Origin: RGIG1959 sp045637645 | Lineage (GTDB): Bacteria > Bacillota > Clostridia > Oscillospirales > Acutalibacteraceae | Direction of reading: 5' to 3' | Assembly (NCBI GenBank): GCA_045637645.1 | Contig: JAZTZV010000009.1 | Span: forward strand, 1 to 11,163 | Length of the DNA: 11,163 bases | Part shown: in pieces, positions 1 to 6,867 of the stretch | How the letters are laid out: every line of letters begins with the position of its first letter | How positions within the stretch are numbered: position 1 is the first letter of the stretch | Program-made: the position numbers and the translations under genes | Notes under the pieces: generated by a model | Database searches by the model: none | What the model was told of the DNA's origin: nothing | What the model saw: only the letters and a program-made list of their open reading frames with translations

Positions 1-31
1 CGCCTCTGCTCAAACGAGCAGAGGCGTTTTT
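1..31 (+). terminator. Rho-independent terminator, possibly bidirectional
   Basis: A perfect 10-bp inverted repeat (CGCCTCTGCT at 1-10 and AGCAGAGGCG at 17-26) is closed by CAAACG, whose outer C and G can also pair to leave an AAAC tetraloop. On the plus strand it is followed by a run of five T (27-31), the classic form of an intrinsic terminator for a rightward gene ending off the left edge. It also lies just beyond the stop codon of the leftward nifU gene. In that direction the A-run precedes the stem, so it could end that operon too if a T-run lies left of base 1, which cannot be seen. The hairpin is directly visible; two-way function is inferred. Confidence 0.85.
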
Positions 32-37
32 GTTGCT

Positions 38-478
38 TTAAATGTGGCATGCTTCGATGTCGTCGTGATCCATGATTTTGCCGACGATCGGTTCGGGATC
101 GATGCCTTGGCGGGTGTAGTAATCCGCGATAGCGGCACGGATCGCTTGTTCGGCGAGCACCGAGCAGTGGATTTTATGTGCGGGCAAACCGCCGAGCGCT
201 TCCACAACTGCTTTGTTGGAAAGAGTTAATGCTTCCTCCACGGTTTTGCCCATGATCATTTCGGTGGCGATAGAGCTGGTTGCAATGGCGGAGCCGCAAC
301 CGAACGTTTTAAATTTCACGTCTACAATGATATTGTCGACAACCTTGAGGTACATTTTCATAATATCGCCGCATTTGGCGTTGCCGATTTCGCCGATGCC
401 GTTTGCATCCTCGATTTCACCGACATTGCGGGGGTTCATAAAATGATCCATTACTTGATCGCTGTAAACAGAAGCCAT
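38..478 (-). CDS. iscU: Fe-S cluster assembly scaffold, NifU/IscU family
   Basis: This scaffold protein receives sulfur from cysteine desulfurase and iron, builds a [2Fe-2S] cluster and passes it to target proteins in the cytoplasm. The 146-residue product is a single U-type domain. The three cluster ligands are Cys36 (in AKCGD), Cys61 (FGCGSA) and Cys105 (HKIHCSV), with the conserved Asp38. The 44-residue distance between the second and third Cys fits IscU/NifU and lacks the insertion typical of SufU. Full NifU proteins carry extra C-terminal domains; this one does not. I chose ATG at 478 over an in-frame TTG at 487 because the AAAGGA motif (490-495) is only two bases from TTG but 11 from ATG. 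It lies 27 bases after iscS and is surely cotranscribed with it. The usual LPPVK motif for the HscA chaperone reads LPAHK here. The name nifU is equally fitting. Confidence 0.95.
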   Translation of the reverse strand: MASVYSDQVMDHFMNPRNVGEIEDANGIGEIGNAKCGDIMKMYLKVVDNIIVDVKFKTFGCGSAIATSSIATEMIMGKTVEEALTLSNKAVVEALGGLPAHKIHCSVLAEQAIRAAIADYYTRQGIDPEPIVGKIMDHDDIEACHI

Positions 479-505
479 AGGATTCAAATTCCTTTCTTGT
501 TTGAT

Positions 506-1690
506 TTATTTTTTACCGTTCATGATATCTTCCCAAAGCGGAGACATCGCGCGCAAGCGTTCTACAATAATGGGGACTTCACGCAAAATCGTTTCGACAT
601 CTTCGTCGGTTACGTCTTCGCCAAGAGACAAGCGAAGCGAGCCGTGAGCGATGGCGTGGGGGAGTCCGATGGAAAGAAGCACATGGCTCGGGTCGAGAGA
701 GCCGGACGTGCATGCCGAACCGGAAGATGCACAGATACCACGCATATCCAGCATCAAAAGAAGACTTTCGCCTTCGATACCTTCAAAACTGATGTTGATG
801 TTGCTCGGCAAACGCGAGGTAGCATCACCGTTAAGGCGACAACGATCGATTTGAGTTGTTAATTCATTGATGATACGATCGCGCTTCGGAATCAAATGTG
901 TCGTGGCGGATTCCATGTCGTTGCAAGCGAGACGAAGTGCCGTTGCCATACCAACGATTCCGGCAGTATTTTCCGTTCCTGCGCGTCGGCCACGTTCTTG
1001 TGCACCGCCGTCAATCAGATTACCAAAGCGCAAGCCTCTGCGAATAATCAATGCGCCAATGCCCTTCGGACCGTGGAATTTGTGCGCAGAAAGAGATAAC
1101 ATATCGATATTCATTTCTTTGAAATCAACGGGGATATGTCCGACTGCTTGTACGGCATCCGTATGGAAAAGCACACCATTTTCACGGCACAGTGCTCCGA
1201 TTTCCGCGATTGGTTGAATGGTGCCGATTTCGTTGTTGGCAAACATAACGGTGACCAGTGCGGTGTCGTCGCGCATAGCTGCTTTGACATCTTCAATGCG
1301 TACGATGCCGTTGTCGTAAACAGGCAATAAGGTGATTTCGAAACCGTCTTTTTTAAGTGAATCCAATGCGTGAAGAACGGCGTGATGTTCGAATACAGTT
1401 GAAATGATATGCTTTTTTCCTTTTTTTGCCATGGCGTGAGCCACCATCTTAATAGCCCAGTTATCGGCTTCGCTTCCGCCGGATGTCACATAAACCTCGT
1501 TCGGAAGACAATTGAGGCAGGAGGCAATAGTTGCACGGGCTTGATCGACGGCAACGCGCGATTCTTGACCGAAACCGTAAAGCGACGATGCGTTACCGTA
1601 CTGTTCGGTGAGATAGGGCATCATGGCGTTTAGCGCTTCGGGGTGCAAGCGTGTTGTTGCGGCGTTATCCGCATATACAAAACGGTTCAT
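506..1690 (-). CDS. iscS: Cysteine desulfurase, NifS/IscS family
   Basis: This pyridoxal-phosphate enzyme converts L-cysteine to L-alanine and holds the released sulfur as a persulfide for Fe-S clusters and thiolated tRNA or cofactors. The product is 394 residues, the usual length. Visible landmarks are the PLP-binding lysine Lys204 in SAHKFHGPKG, the cofactor-contacting EHHA (101-104), the NNEIG motif (152-156), Asp178 and Gln181 in the TDAVQAVGH stretch, and the catalytic Cys327 in the mobile loop SSGSACTSG. That loop form, with SGSACTSG before a DPSHVL stretch, is group I (NifS/IscS), not SufS. The ATG at 1690 has an AAGGAG site 8 bases upstream (1699-1704). It is the first gene of a leftward operon with the scaffold gene directly downstream. 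No iscR-type regulator gene precedes it; rnhA does. Being paired with a U-type scaffold supports general Fe-S assembly rather than nitrogen fixation alone. Confidence 0.97.
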   Translation of the reverse strand: MNRFVYADNAATTRLHPEALNAMMPYLTEQYGNASSLYGFGQESRVAVDQARATIASCLNCLPNEVYVTSGGSEADNWAIKMVAHAMAKKGKKHIISTVFEHHAVLHALDSLKKDGFEITLLPVYDNGIVRIEDVKAAMRDDTALVTVMFANNEIGTIQPIAEIGALCRENGVLFHTDAVQAVGHIPVDFKEMNIDMLSLSAHKFHGPKGIGALIIRRGLRFGNLIDGGAQERGRRAGTENTAGIVGMATALRLACNDMESATTHLIPKRDRIINELTTQIDRCRLNGDATSRLPSNINISFEGIEGESLLLMLDMRGICASSGSACTSGSLDPSHVLLSIGLPHAIAHGSLRLSLGEDVTDEDVETILREVPIIVERLRAMSPLWEDIMNGKK

Positions 1691-1721
1691 TCTGAATACT
1701 CCTTGAAAGAGATGAAAATCA

Positions 1722-1736
1722 AGCTGAATATCAGCT
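1722..1736. promoter_or_regulatory. Inverted repeat at the isc transcription start
   Basis: AGCTGA (1722-1727) and TCAGCT (1731-1736) are perfect inverted arms around ATA. The element begins about one base past the predicted start of the leftward isc transcript (near 1737) and ends 17 bases before the AAGGAG site. It could be an operator or a short RNA hairpin in the leader. It does not resemble the IscR sites I know, so any regulator is unidentified. A 6-bp palindrome in AT-rich DNA may also be chance. Confidence 0.35.
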
Positions 1737-1743
1737 CAATAAT

Positions 1744-1772
1744 AATATATACCTTTTTGGTGTAGATTACAA
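1744..1772 (-). promoter_or_regulatory. Sigma-A-type promoter of the iscS-iscU operon
   Basis: Read leftwards, TTGTAA (1772-1767) and TATATT (1749-1744) are separated by exactly 17 bases, giving a predicted start near 1737 and a leader of about 47 bases to the iscS ATG. Immediately upstream of the -35 box is an A/T block (about 1775-1788, TTTTTTAAAAAAA) that may act as an UP element. The boxes are visible in the sequence; activity is inferred. Confidence 0.65.
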
Positions 1773-1809
1773 GAGTTTTTTAAAAAAATGTACAGAAAAC
1801 GATAAAAAA

Positions 1810-2247
1810 TCAACGATATAATTCAATCTGTGAAACTGCCAAGCGATCGCAACGTTCGTTTTCGGGGTGTCCTTGGTGTCCGTGGACCCAAACGAACGTC
1901 ACATCATGAATATCGAGCAAGGTGAGGAGTTTGTCCCATAAATCAGCATTGAGAGCCGGTTTTTTATCGGCTTTTCTCCAACCGTTCCGTTTCCATGAAC
2001 GTGCCCAACCTTTTGTAATACCATCGACGACGTATTTTGAGTCGCTCGTAATCGTGACTTGACAGGGTTCTTTAAGAGCAGCAAGACCTTCAATCACCGC
2101 TGTCAATTCCATACGATTGTTGGTAGTATTTGCTTCGCCGCCTGCGAGTTCTTTTTCTTTTCCTTGAAATCGAAGGATCGTACCCCAACCGCCGGGGCCG
2201 GGATTACCCGAGCAGGCACCGTCGGTAAACATTTCAATCTGTTTCAT
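1810..2247 (-). CDS. rnhA: Ribonuclease HI
   Basis: This enzyme cuts the RNA strand of RNA-DNA hybrids, removing R-loops and RNA primers. The 145-residue product matches the bacterial type 1 family in length. The catalytic acids are all present: Asp9 in MFTDGACSGNPG, Glu47 in NNRMEL, Asp69 in TSDSKYV and Asp134 in NERCDRLA. His124 in the VHGHQGHPEN loop assists the reaction. The basic handle region (GWARSWKRNGW, about 80-90) that binds the hybrid is present, as in E. coli RNase HI. The ORF extends upstream to 2472, but the ATG at 2247 is the right start: homology begins there, an AAAGGTGGTG site lies about 10 bases upstream, and a promoter with predicted start near 2274 falls inside the longer ORF. 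It is transcribed away from rnj. No clear terminator separates it from iscS downstream. Confidence 0.95.
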   Translation of the reverse strand: MKQIEMFTDGACSGNPGPGGWGTILRFQGKEKELAGGEANTTNNRMELTAVIEGLAALKEPCQVTITSDSKYVVDGITKGWARSWKRNGWRKADKKPALNADLWDKLLTLLDIHDVTFVWVHGHQGHPENERCDRLAVSQIELYR

Positions 2248-2280
2248 GTGTCGTAAACACCACCTTTGCTTTTTCGGTTT

Positions 2281-2309
2281 ATTATAGCAAATCTTTTGTG
2301 GAATTCCAA
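2281..2309 (-). promoter_or_regulatory. Promoter of rnhA
   Basis: Read leftwards, TTGGAA (2309-2304) is followed after 17 bases by a consensus TATAAT (2286-2281). The predicted start near 2274 leaves a leader of about 27 bases holding the ribosome binding site. This also fixes the rnhA start at 2247. Confidence 0.7.
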
Positions 2310-2357
2310 GCGCTTTTTGCAGAATCATAAGAATTTTATCATAGTGAGGCGAGTTGC

Positions 2358-2386
2358 TTGACATTGTAACGAAAAACAAGTAAAAT
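2358..2386 (+). promoter_or_regulatory. Distal promoter P1 of the rnj operon
   Basis: A consensus -35 TTGACA (2358-2363) is followed after 17 bases by TAAAAT (2381-2386), five of six matches to the -10 consensus. The predicted start is near 2393, giving a leader of about 113 bases before the rnj GTG. This is the best-matching promoter in the window. Confidence 0.75.
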
Positions 2387-2471
2387 GTATCTGTATAGGT
2401 ATATATACTGGTGGTTTTGGCTAGGATTTTCGATTGTTTTAGAAATTTTTGGTTATACTTACGCATATACA

Positions 2472-2480
2472 TGTTATAAT
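2472..2480 (+). promoter_or_regulatory. Proximal extended -10 promoter P2 of the rnj operon
   Basis: TGTTATAAT (2472-2480) combines a perfect -10 hexamer with the TG extension one base upstream, which can work without a good -35 box; none is seen at the right distance. The predicted start is near 2487, leaving a leader of about 19 bases that still includes GGAGG. It may be an alternative start for the same operon. Confidence 0.5.
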
Positions 2481-2493
2481 TTACATTCTGAAC

Positions 2494-2498
2494 GGAGG
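2494..2498 (+). promoter_or_regulatory. Ribosome binding site that sets the rnj GTG start
   Basis: GGAGG at 2494-2498 lies 7 bases before GTG at 2506. No ATG start is available in frame nearby, so this site decides the start. Confidence 0.85.
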
Positions 2499-2505
2499 TT
2501 TATCA

Positions 2506-4386
2506 GTGTCAGCAGAAACAAATAAACAAACAAATTCAACTACACAAAAGCCTGCAAGACAAAAAGGTCGTAAGCCGACAAATCAAACTACTCGCAAGAC
2601 GTCGAAGCGATCGACTTCGACACCGACCGCCGATAAAAAAACATCGAAATCTCCTAATACCGCAAAGCGCACCAATCCGCCGAAAAAGAATTCGCAACGC
2701 AAACCGCGTAAACCCAAAAATGCACCGATGATTCCTGTTAAAATCACGTGTTTGGGTGGTTTGAATGAGATTGGGAAAAATATCACATTGATCGAATATG
2801 AAAATGATGCGTTTTTGATTGATTGCGGCATGGCATTTCCTGACAGCGATATGCTTGGTGTGGATATTGTGTTGCCTGATTTTTCACATATCTTAAAAAA
2901 TAAAGATCGCATTCGCGGTGTTGTGCTTACGCATGCTCACGAAGATCACATCGGCGGTTTGCCGTATTTGCTTAAAGAATTTAATCTTCCGATTTACGGT
3001 ACTCGTTTGACGCTTGCACTTGTGGAATCCAAATTAAAAGAGCACGGCCTTGCCGATAAAGCACATTTGCAAGTCGTGTCCTCCGGCGATGTGATCCCGA
3101 TGGGCAAGATGTCGGTGGAGTTTGTGACGGTCAACCACTCGATTCCCGATGCTGTCGGATTGGCGATTCATACCCCTAACGGTTATGTTGTGCACACCGG
3201 TGATTTCAAAATTGATTTCACGCCGATTTCGGGCGATGTGATCGATTTGGCGCGCTTCGGTGAACTCGGCAAACAGGGTGTTTTGGCGTTGCTTGCCGAT
3301 TCTACAAACGCCGAGCGACCCGGATTTACACCGAGTGAACGCGTTGTCGGTGAAAGCTTTGCCAAACTGTTCAGCAAAGCAAAAGACCGCCGAATTATTA
3401 TTGCGACTTTTTCGTCGAATTTGCATCGCATCCAGCAAATCGTGGATGCCGCTAAAATTGATGGACGCAAGGTTGCGGTTTCGGGACGCAGTATGATCAA
3501 CTATGTTTCGATTGCGAAGGAACTTGGGTATTTGGATCTTCCCGAAGGCTTGATGATTGACATCGAAACGATCAATCGTTATCGTAAAGACGAGGTTATC
3601 ATCGTGACAACCGGTAGTCAAGGAGAGCCGATGTCCGCGCTGACGCGTATGGCATTCTCCGATCACCGACAAGTGGAGGTCGGTCCTGATGATTATATCA
3701 TCATTTCCGCAACTCCGATTCCCGGTAACGAAAAAGCGGTGACAAAAGTTGTCAACGAATTGATGCGGCGCGGCTGTGACGTGGTGTATGAAAAGATGTA
3801 TGACGTTCATACGTCCGGTCACGCTTGTCAAGAAGAATTGAAGATTATTCATACGTTGACAAAACCGCGTTATTTTATTCCGGTTCATGGTGAGCAAAAA
3901 CATCTTCATAAGCATTGCTCACTGGCGAAATCGCTCGGCATGTCGCCCGATCGCGTTCTGATTTCCGATATCGGAAAGGTCATGGAACTCACGCCTGATA
4001 AAATGGCGATCACAGGTTCGGTGCAGGCCGGTCGTGTGTTGGTCGACGGACTCGGTGTCGGTGATGTTGGTAGCATTGTGCTTCGTGATCGACGTCATTT
4101 GGCGGAAGACGGTATCCTTGTTATTGTTGCTTCGATTGATTCGAGAACAGGGGAGATCGTGTCGGGCCCCGATATTGTTTCCAGAGGCTTTGTCTATGTG
4201 CGCGAAGCCGAACAACTAATGGAAGAAGCGCGTGAAATGGCAAGAAAAACTCTTGAGGTTTGCGTGCGCCACAATCCGTATGATTGGAACACCATGAAAT
4301 CTCGTGTGCGCGACGATTTGTCTCGCATGCTTTTCCAAAAAACCAAAAAGAGTCCGATTATTTTGCCGATCATTATGGATGTGTAA
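2506..4386 (+). CDS. rnj: Ribonuclease J with basic N-terminal extension
   Basis: RNase J is a metallo-beta-lactamase/beta-CASP nuclease with 5'-to-3' exonuclease and endonuclease activity, central to mRNA decay and rRNA maturation in Firmicutes. The 626-residue product has zinc ligands in HAHEDH (His143, His145, Asp147, His148), His211, Asp233 in HTGDF, and His461 in PVHGE. The beta-CASP insertion includes DSTNAERPG (265-273), TGSQGEP (369-375) and VHTSGHA (434-440). The C-terminal domain common to the family follows (about 480-626). Residues 1-74 are an extra tail, rich in Lys, Arg, Thr, Ser, Pro and Asn, with 22 basic and 2 acidic residues and no predicted fold; it accounts for the length above the usual 550 or so. 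Translation starts at GTG. It is the first gene of the rightward operon, ending 20 bases before gdpP. Whether it acts as J1 or J2, or is the only paralog, cannot be told here. Confidence 0.96.
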   Translation: MSAETNKQTNSTTQKPARQKGRKPTNQTTRKTSKRSTSTPTADKKTSKSPNTAKRTNPPKKNSQRKPRKPKNAPMIPVKITCLGGLNEIGKNITLIEYENDAFLIDCGMAFPDSDMLGVDIVLPDFSHILKNKDRIRGVVLTHAHEDHIGGLPYLLKEFNLPIYGTRLTLALVESKLKEHGLADKAHLQVVSSGDVIPMGKMSVEFVTVNHSIPDAVGLAIHTPNGYVVHTGDFKIDFTPISGDVIDLARFGELGKQGVLALLADSTNAERPGFTPSERVVGESFAKLFSKAKDRRIIIATFSSNLHRIQQIVDAAKIDGRKVAVSGRSMINYVSIAKELGYLDLPEGLMIDIETINRYRKDEVIIVTTGSQGEPMSALTRMAFSDHRQVEVGPDDYIIISATPIPGNEKAVTKVVNELMRRGCDVVYEKMYDVHTSGHACQEELKIIHTLTKPRYFIPVHGEQKHLHKHCSLAKSLGMSPDRVLISDIGKVMELTPDKMAITGSVQAGRVLVDGLGVGDVGSIVLRDRRHLAEDGILVIVASIDSRTGEIVSGPDIVSRGFVYVREAEQLMEEAREMARKTLEVCVRHNPYDWNTMKSRVRDDLSRMLFQKTKKSPIILPIIMDV

Positions 4387-4406
4387 TTGTTCGAAAGGAT
4401 TAAGAT

Positions 4407-6380
4407 ATGAAACACGGTCGATTGTTCTATATAGCTCCGATGGTTTGGGTGCTTTTAGCGGCACTCTTGCTTTCGTGCGTCGCTATGTGGTTTTTGGAAC
4501 CGATCGTGGCATATATCCAGCTTGCAATCGTTGTGCTGTTGACCGTGATTACGGTTGTGCGTTTTGTTCGAAAGCAACGCGATATCGATCGATACATGCG
4601 TCGTGTATTAAAGCATATAAACGAAACGGACGAACAGTCGTTATCCACAATGCCTCTTTCGATCGCGGTCGTTACCGAAGAGGGTCAAATTTTGTGGCAT
4701 AATTCGATGTTTTCCATGAATGTCATAGATCATACATCTATGATCGGAAAGTTTGCAGATTCGGTTTTACCGCTTGACGACTATCATGCGTTAAACCAGA
4801 TTGATTGCGTGGAAGCCGACGTCGGTAATCGCCATTTTCGTGTGTATGTCAGCCCGCTTTCTGTTCGCGGTCAAAACATGTTTGTACTGTATTACACAGA
4901 TATTACTGAGCTTTATCTCGATTCGCTTGAGTATGCGGCGACAAGACCGATCGTCATGTTGATTCAAATTGATAATTTGGATGAACTGGTGCAAAAGCTT
5001 CGTGAGAGCGAACGCAGTCGAATTGAAAGTGTTGTCGAAAATGCGTTGGAAGACTGGCTCAGCAAAACAACGGCGGTTTTGAAAAAGATTGACGACGATC
5101 GTTATTTTGCGGTAGTTGAAAAGCGATATTTGGACGCTATGGTACAAGCCCGCTTTGATATTTTAGATCGCGTGAGAGCCGTTCCTGTGGAATGTAACGC
5201 GCAAATTACATTGTCTATCGGTATCGGTGAAGCGGAGGAGTTCCAATCTGCGGAAAAAGCGGCACGCTTGGCGCTGGATATGGCACTTGGGCGCGGCGGT
5301 GATCAAGCGGCGCTGCACACACCAAACGGTTTCGAATTTTACGGAGGTCATTCAAAAGGTGTTGAAAAACGAACCAAGGTTCGCACTCGAATCATGGCTT
5401 CGGCTCTTCACGATTTGATCATGTCGTCGGATAATGTTTTGGTGATGGGTCACCGATATTCTGATTTGGACAGTGTCGGATCATCTGCAGCGTTGACGTC
5501 GGTTTGTCGCATGCTCGGAAAACCAACACATGTTGTGGCGTCACGATCCACAACACTGGCAGATGAATTGTTTGTGCGTTATGAACAAGCAGGGAAGGGC
5601 GACTATTTTGTTGAACCATCGGATGCCTTGATGATGATCCGTTCAAAAACCTTGTTGATCATTACCGATACGCATGTTCCGCAGCTGCTTGAGTCTCTTC
5701 CTGTTTATGAACGTTCAGAAATGGTTGCTGTGATTGATCATCATCGAAAAGCGGCTGTACACTGTGACAAGGCGGTGCTGTTTCATCACGAGTCGTATGC
5801 GAGCTCAGCGTGTGAAATGGTTGCGGAGCTTGTTCAGTATTTGGATATACCCGATTTGTCTGCGGTAGATGCCGAGGCGTTGTTAGCCGGTATTATGTTA
5901 GACACGCGAAATTTCGTGTTAAACGCCGGTGTGCGTACATTTGAAGCGGCGGCATATCTTCGTAAATTAGGAGCTGACACGGTTTCGGTTAAAAAGATTT
6001 TCTCCGGTAGCATGGATGTGTATCGTGAGAAAAACGATGTTGTGTCAAATGTTCAATTTTATGAAAACACAGCGATTGCCTGTGCGACACAAGGTAATGG
6101 CGCTTCGTTGCGCATTGCGTGTGCGCAAGCGGCAGATGAATTGCTTACGATTAAAAATGTTGATGCGGCGTTTGCGTTGTTTGTCGATGGCACGTGTGTG
6201 AATATTTCTGCCAGATCGTACGGCGCATACAATGTACAACTTATAATGGAATATCTCGGAGGCGGCGGTCATTTAACCATGGCGGGTGCACAGCTCAAGG
6301 GGATATCCTTACAAGAAGCGGTCAAAGAGCTTGAGAAAGCGATCGACCGATACTTAACTGAAAATTCTTCAAAAACATGA
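4407..6380 (+). CDS. gdpP: Cyclic-di-AMP phosphodiesterase GdpP (PAS-GGDEF-DHH)
   Basis: GdpP hydrolyses cyclic di-AMP to the linear dinucleotide pApA and so tunes cell wall, potassium and stress physiology. The 657-residue product shows the full family layout. Two membrane segments lie at about 7-30 and 33-54, then a PAS-like sensor domain (about 80-170), a degenerate GGDEF domain (about 175-305), the DHH domain (about 335-500) and DHHA1 (about 550-650). Manganese-binding and catalytic residues are visible: His349, Asp353 and Asp355 in GHRYSDLDS, Asp421 in TDTHVP, DHH at 444-446, Asp499 in MLDTRN, and the substrate-binding GGGGH at 618-622. In place of GGDEF is a DDRYF stretch (230-234), so cyclase activity is not expected; this is normal for the family. 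ATG at 4407 has GAAAGGA 7 bases upstream. It sits 20 bases after rnj and 20 before rplI, the latter pairing being common in Firmicutes. Confidence 0.96.
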   Translation: MKHGRLFYIAPMVWVLLAALLLSCVAMWFLEPIVAYIQLAIVVLLTVITVVRFVRKQRDIDRYMRRVLKHINETDEQSLSTMPLSIAVVTEEGQILWHNSMFSMNVIDHTSMIGKFADSVLPLDDYHALNQIDCVEADVGNRHFRVYVSPLSVRGQNMFVLYYTDITELYLDSLEYAATRPIVMLIQIDNLDELVQKLRESERSRIESVVENALEDWLSKTTAVLKKIDDDRYFAVVEKRYLDAMVQARFDILDRVRAVPVECNAQITLSIGIGEAEEFQSAEKAARLALDMALGRGGDQAALHTPNGFEFYGGHSKGVEKRTKVRTRIMASALHDLIMSSDNVLVMGHRYSDLDSVGSSAALTSVCRMLGKPTHVVASRSTTLADELFVRYEQAGKGDYFVEPSDALMMIRSKTLLIITDTHVPQLLESLPVYERSEMVAVIDHHRKAAVHCDKAVLFHHESYASSACEMVAELVQYLDIPDLSAVDAEALLAGIMLDTRNFVLNAGVRTFEAAAYLRKLGADTVSVKKIFSGSMDVYREKNDVVSNVQFYENTAIACATQGNGASLRIACAQAADELLTIKNVDAAFALFVDGTCVNISARSYGAYNVQLIMEYLGGGGHLTMAGAQLKGISLQEAVKELEKAIDRYLTENSSKT

Positions 6381-6400
6381 TATTTTGGGAGGTTATCATT

Positions 6401-6841
6401 ATGAAAGTTATTTTGTTGCAAGATGTGAAAGGTCAAGGTAAAAAAGGCGAACTTGTGAACGTGTCCGATGGCTATGCTCGCAATTTCCTTTTGCCGCGTA
6501 ATTTGGCGATGATCGCGGATGCGCAGGCGATGAACGAACTTCGAAACAAAGAGGCTTCTGTTGCGTATCACAAAGAAATGGATAAAAAAGCAGCAGAAGA
6601 AGCGGCCGCGAAAATAAAGGGTAAAACGATTACGATCAAAGCGAAAGCGGGTCAAAAAGGTAAGTTGTTTGGCTCGGTCACGACCAAAGAAGTCTCCGAA
6701 GCACTCAAAACTCAACTCGGCGTGACAGTTGACAAACGCAAAATTTCCATGAACGATATCAAAGCGTTTGGCACCTATACGGCTGAAATCAAATTGTTGC
6801 AAGGCGTGACGGCTTCTGTGACGGTGGATGTGACCGAGTAA
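6401..6841 (+). CDS. rplI: 50S ribosomal protein L9
   Basis: L9 binds 23S rRNA near the base of the L1 stalk and reaches out from the ribosome, helping hold the reading frame. The 146-residue product has the normal length. The N-terminal RNA-binding domain starts MKVILLQDVKGQGKKGE and contains the signature GYARNFLLPR (24-33). A charged, alanine-rich linker helix follows (about 45-75), then the C-terminal domain with KGKLFGSVT (about 87-95). The ATG at 6401 is preceded by GGGAGG (6387-6392) at an 8-base spacing. An upstream in-frame ATG at 6377 overlaps the end of gdpP and lacks homology, so it is rejected. Unlike many proteobacteria, rplI is not next to rpsF or rpsR but lies between gdpP and dnaB, the Firmicutes arrangement. 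Confidence 0.98.
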   Translation: MKVILLQDVKGQGKKGELVNVSDGYARNFLLPRNLAMIADAQAMNELRNKEASVAYHKEMDKKAAEEAAAKIKGKTITIKAKAGQKGKLFGSVTTKEVSEALKTQLGVTVDKRKISMNDIKAFGTYTAEIKLLQGVTASVTVDVTE

Positions 6842-6851
6842 ATTCAAACAT

Positions 6852-6858
6852 AAAGGAG
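6852..6858 (+). promoter_or_regulatory. Ribosome binding site for the dnaB GTG start
   Basis: AAAGGAG at 6852-6858 lies 9 bases before GTG at 6868, supporting a GTG start; the next in-frame ATG would remove conserved N-terminal residues. Confidence 0.8.
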
Positions 6859-6867
6859 ATCTGTAAC

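Noticed and set aside
485..487. TTG start for the Fe-S scaffold gene, giving three more residues
   Set aside because: The AAAGGA motif is only two bases away, too close; the ATG at 478 has workable spacing and family N termini begin near it.
1722..1736. Palindrome as a terminator for rnhA
   Set aside because: The stem has only 6 pairs with a 3-base loop and no clean T-run follows; it lies downstream of the iscS promoter, which makes a terminator role unlikely.
2248..2472. 75-residue upstream extension of rnhA
   Set aside because: It precedes the family's N terminus, contains the rnhA promoter, and overlaps the rnj promoters.
3034..3915. 293-codon open frame on the minus strand opposite rnj
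   Set aside because: It lies wholly within rnj, has no recognisable domain or ribosome binding site, and its composition looks like a reverse-strand shadow of a strongly biased gene.
6269..6847. 192-codon open frame on the minus strand over gdpP and rplI
   Set aside because: It covers all of rplI in antisense, is rich in Phe, His and Arg as expected of a shadow, and resembles no family.
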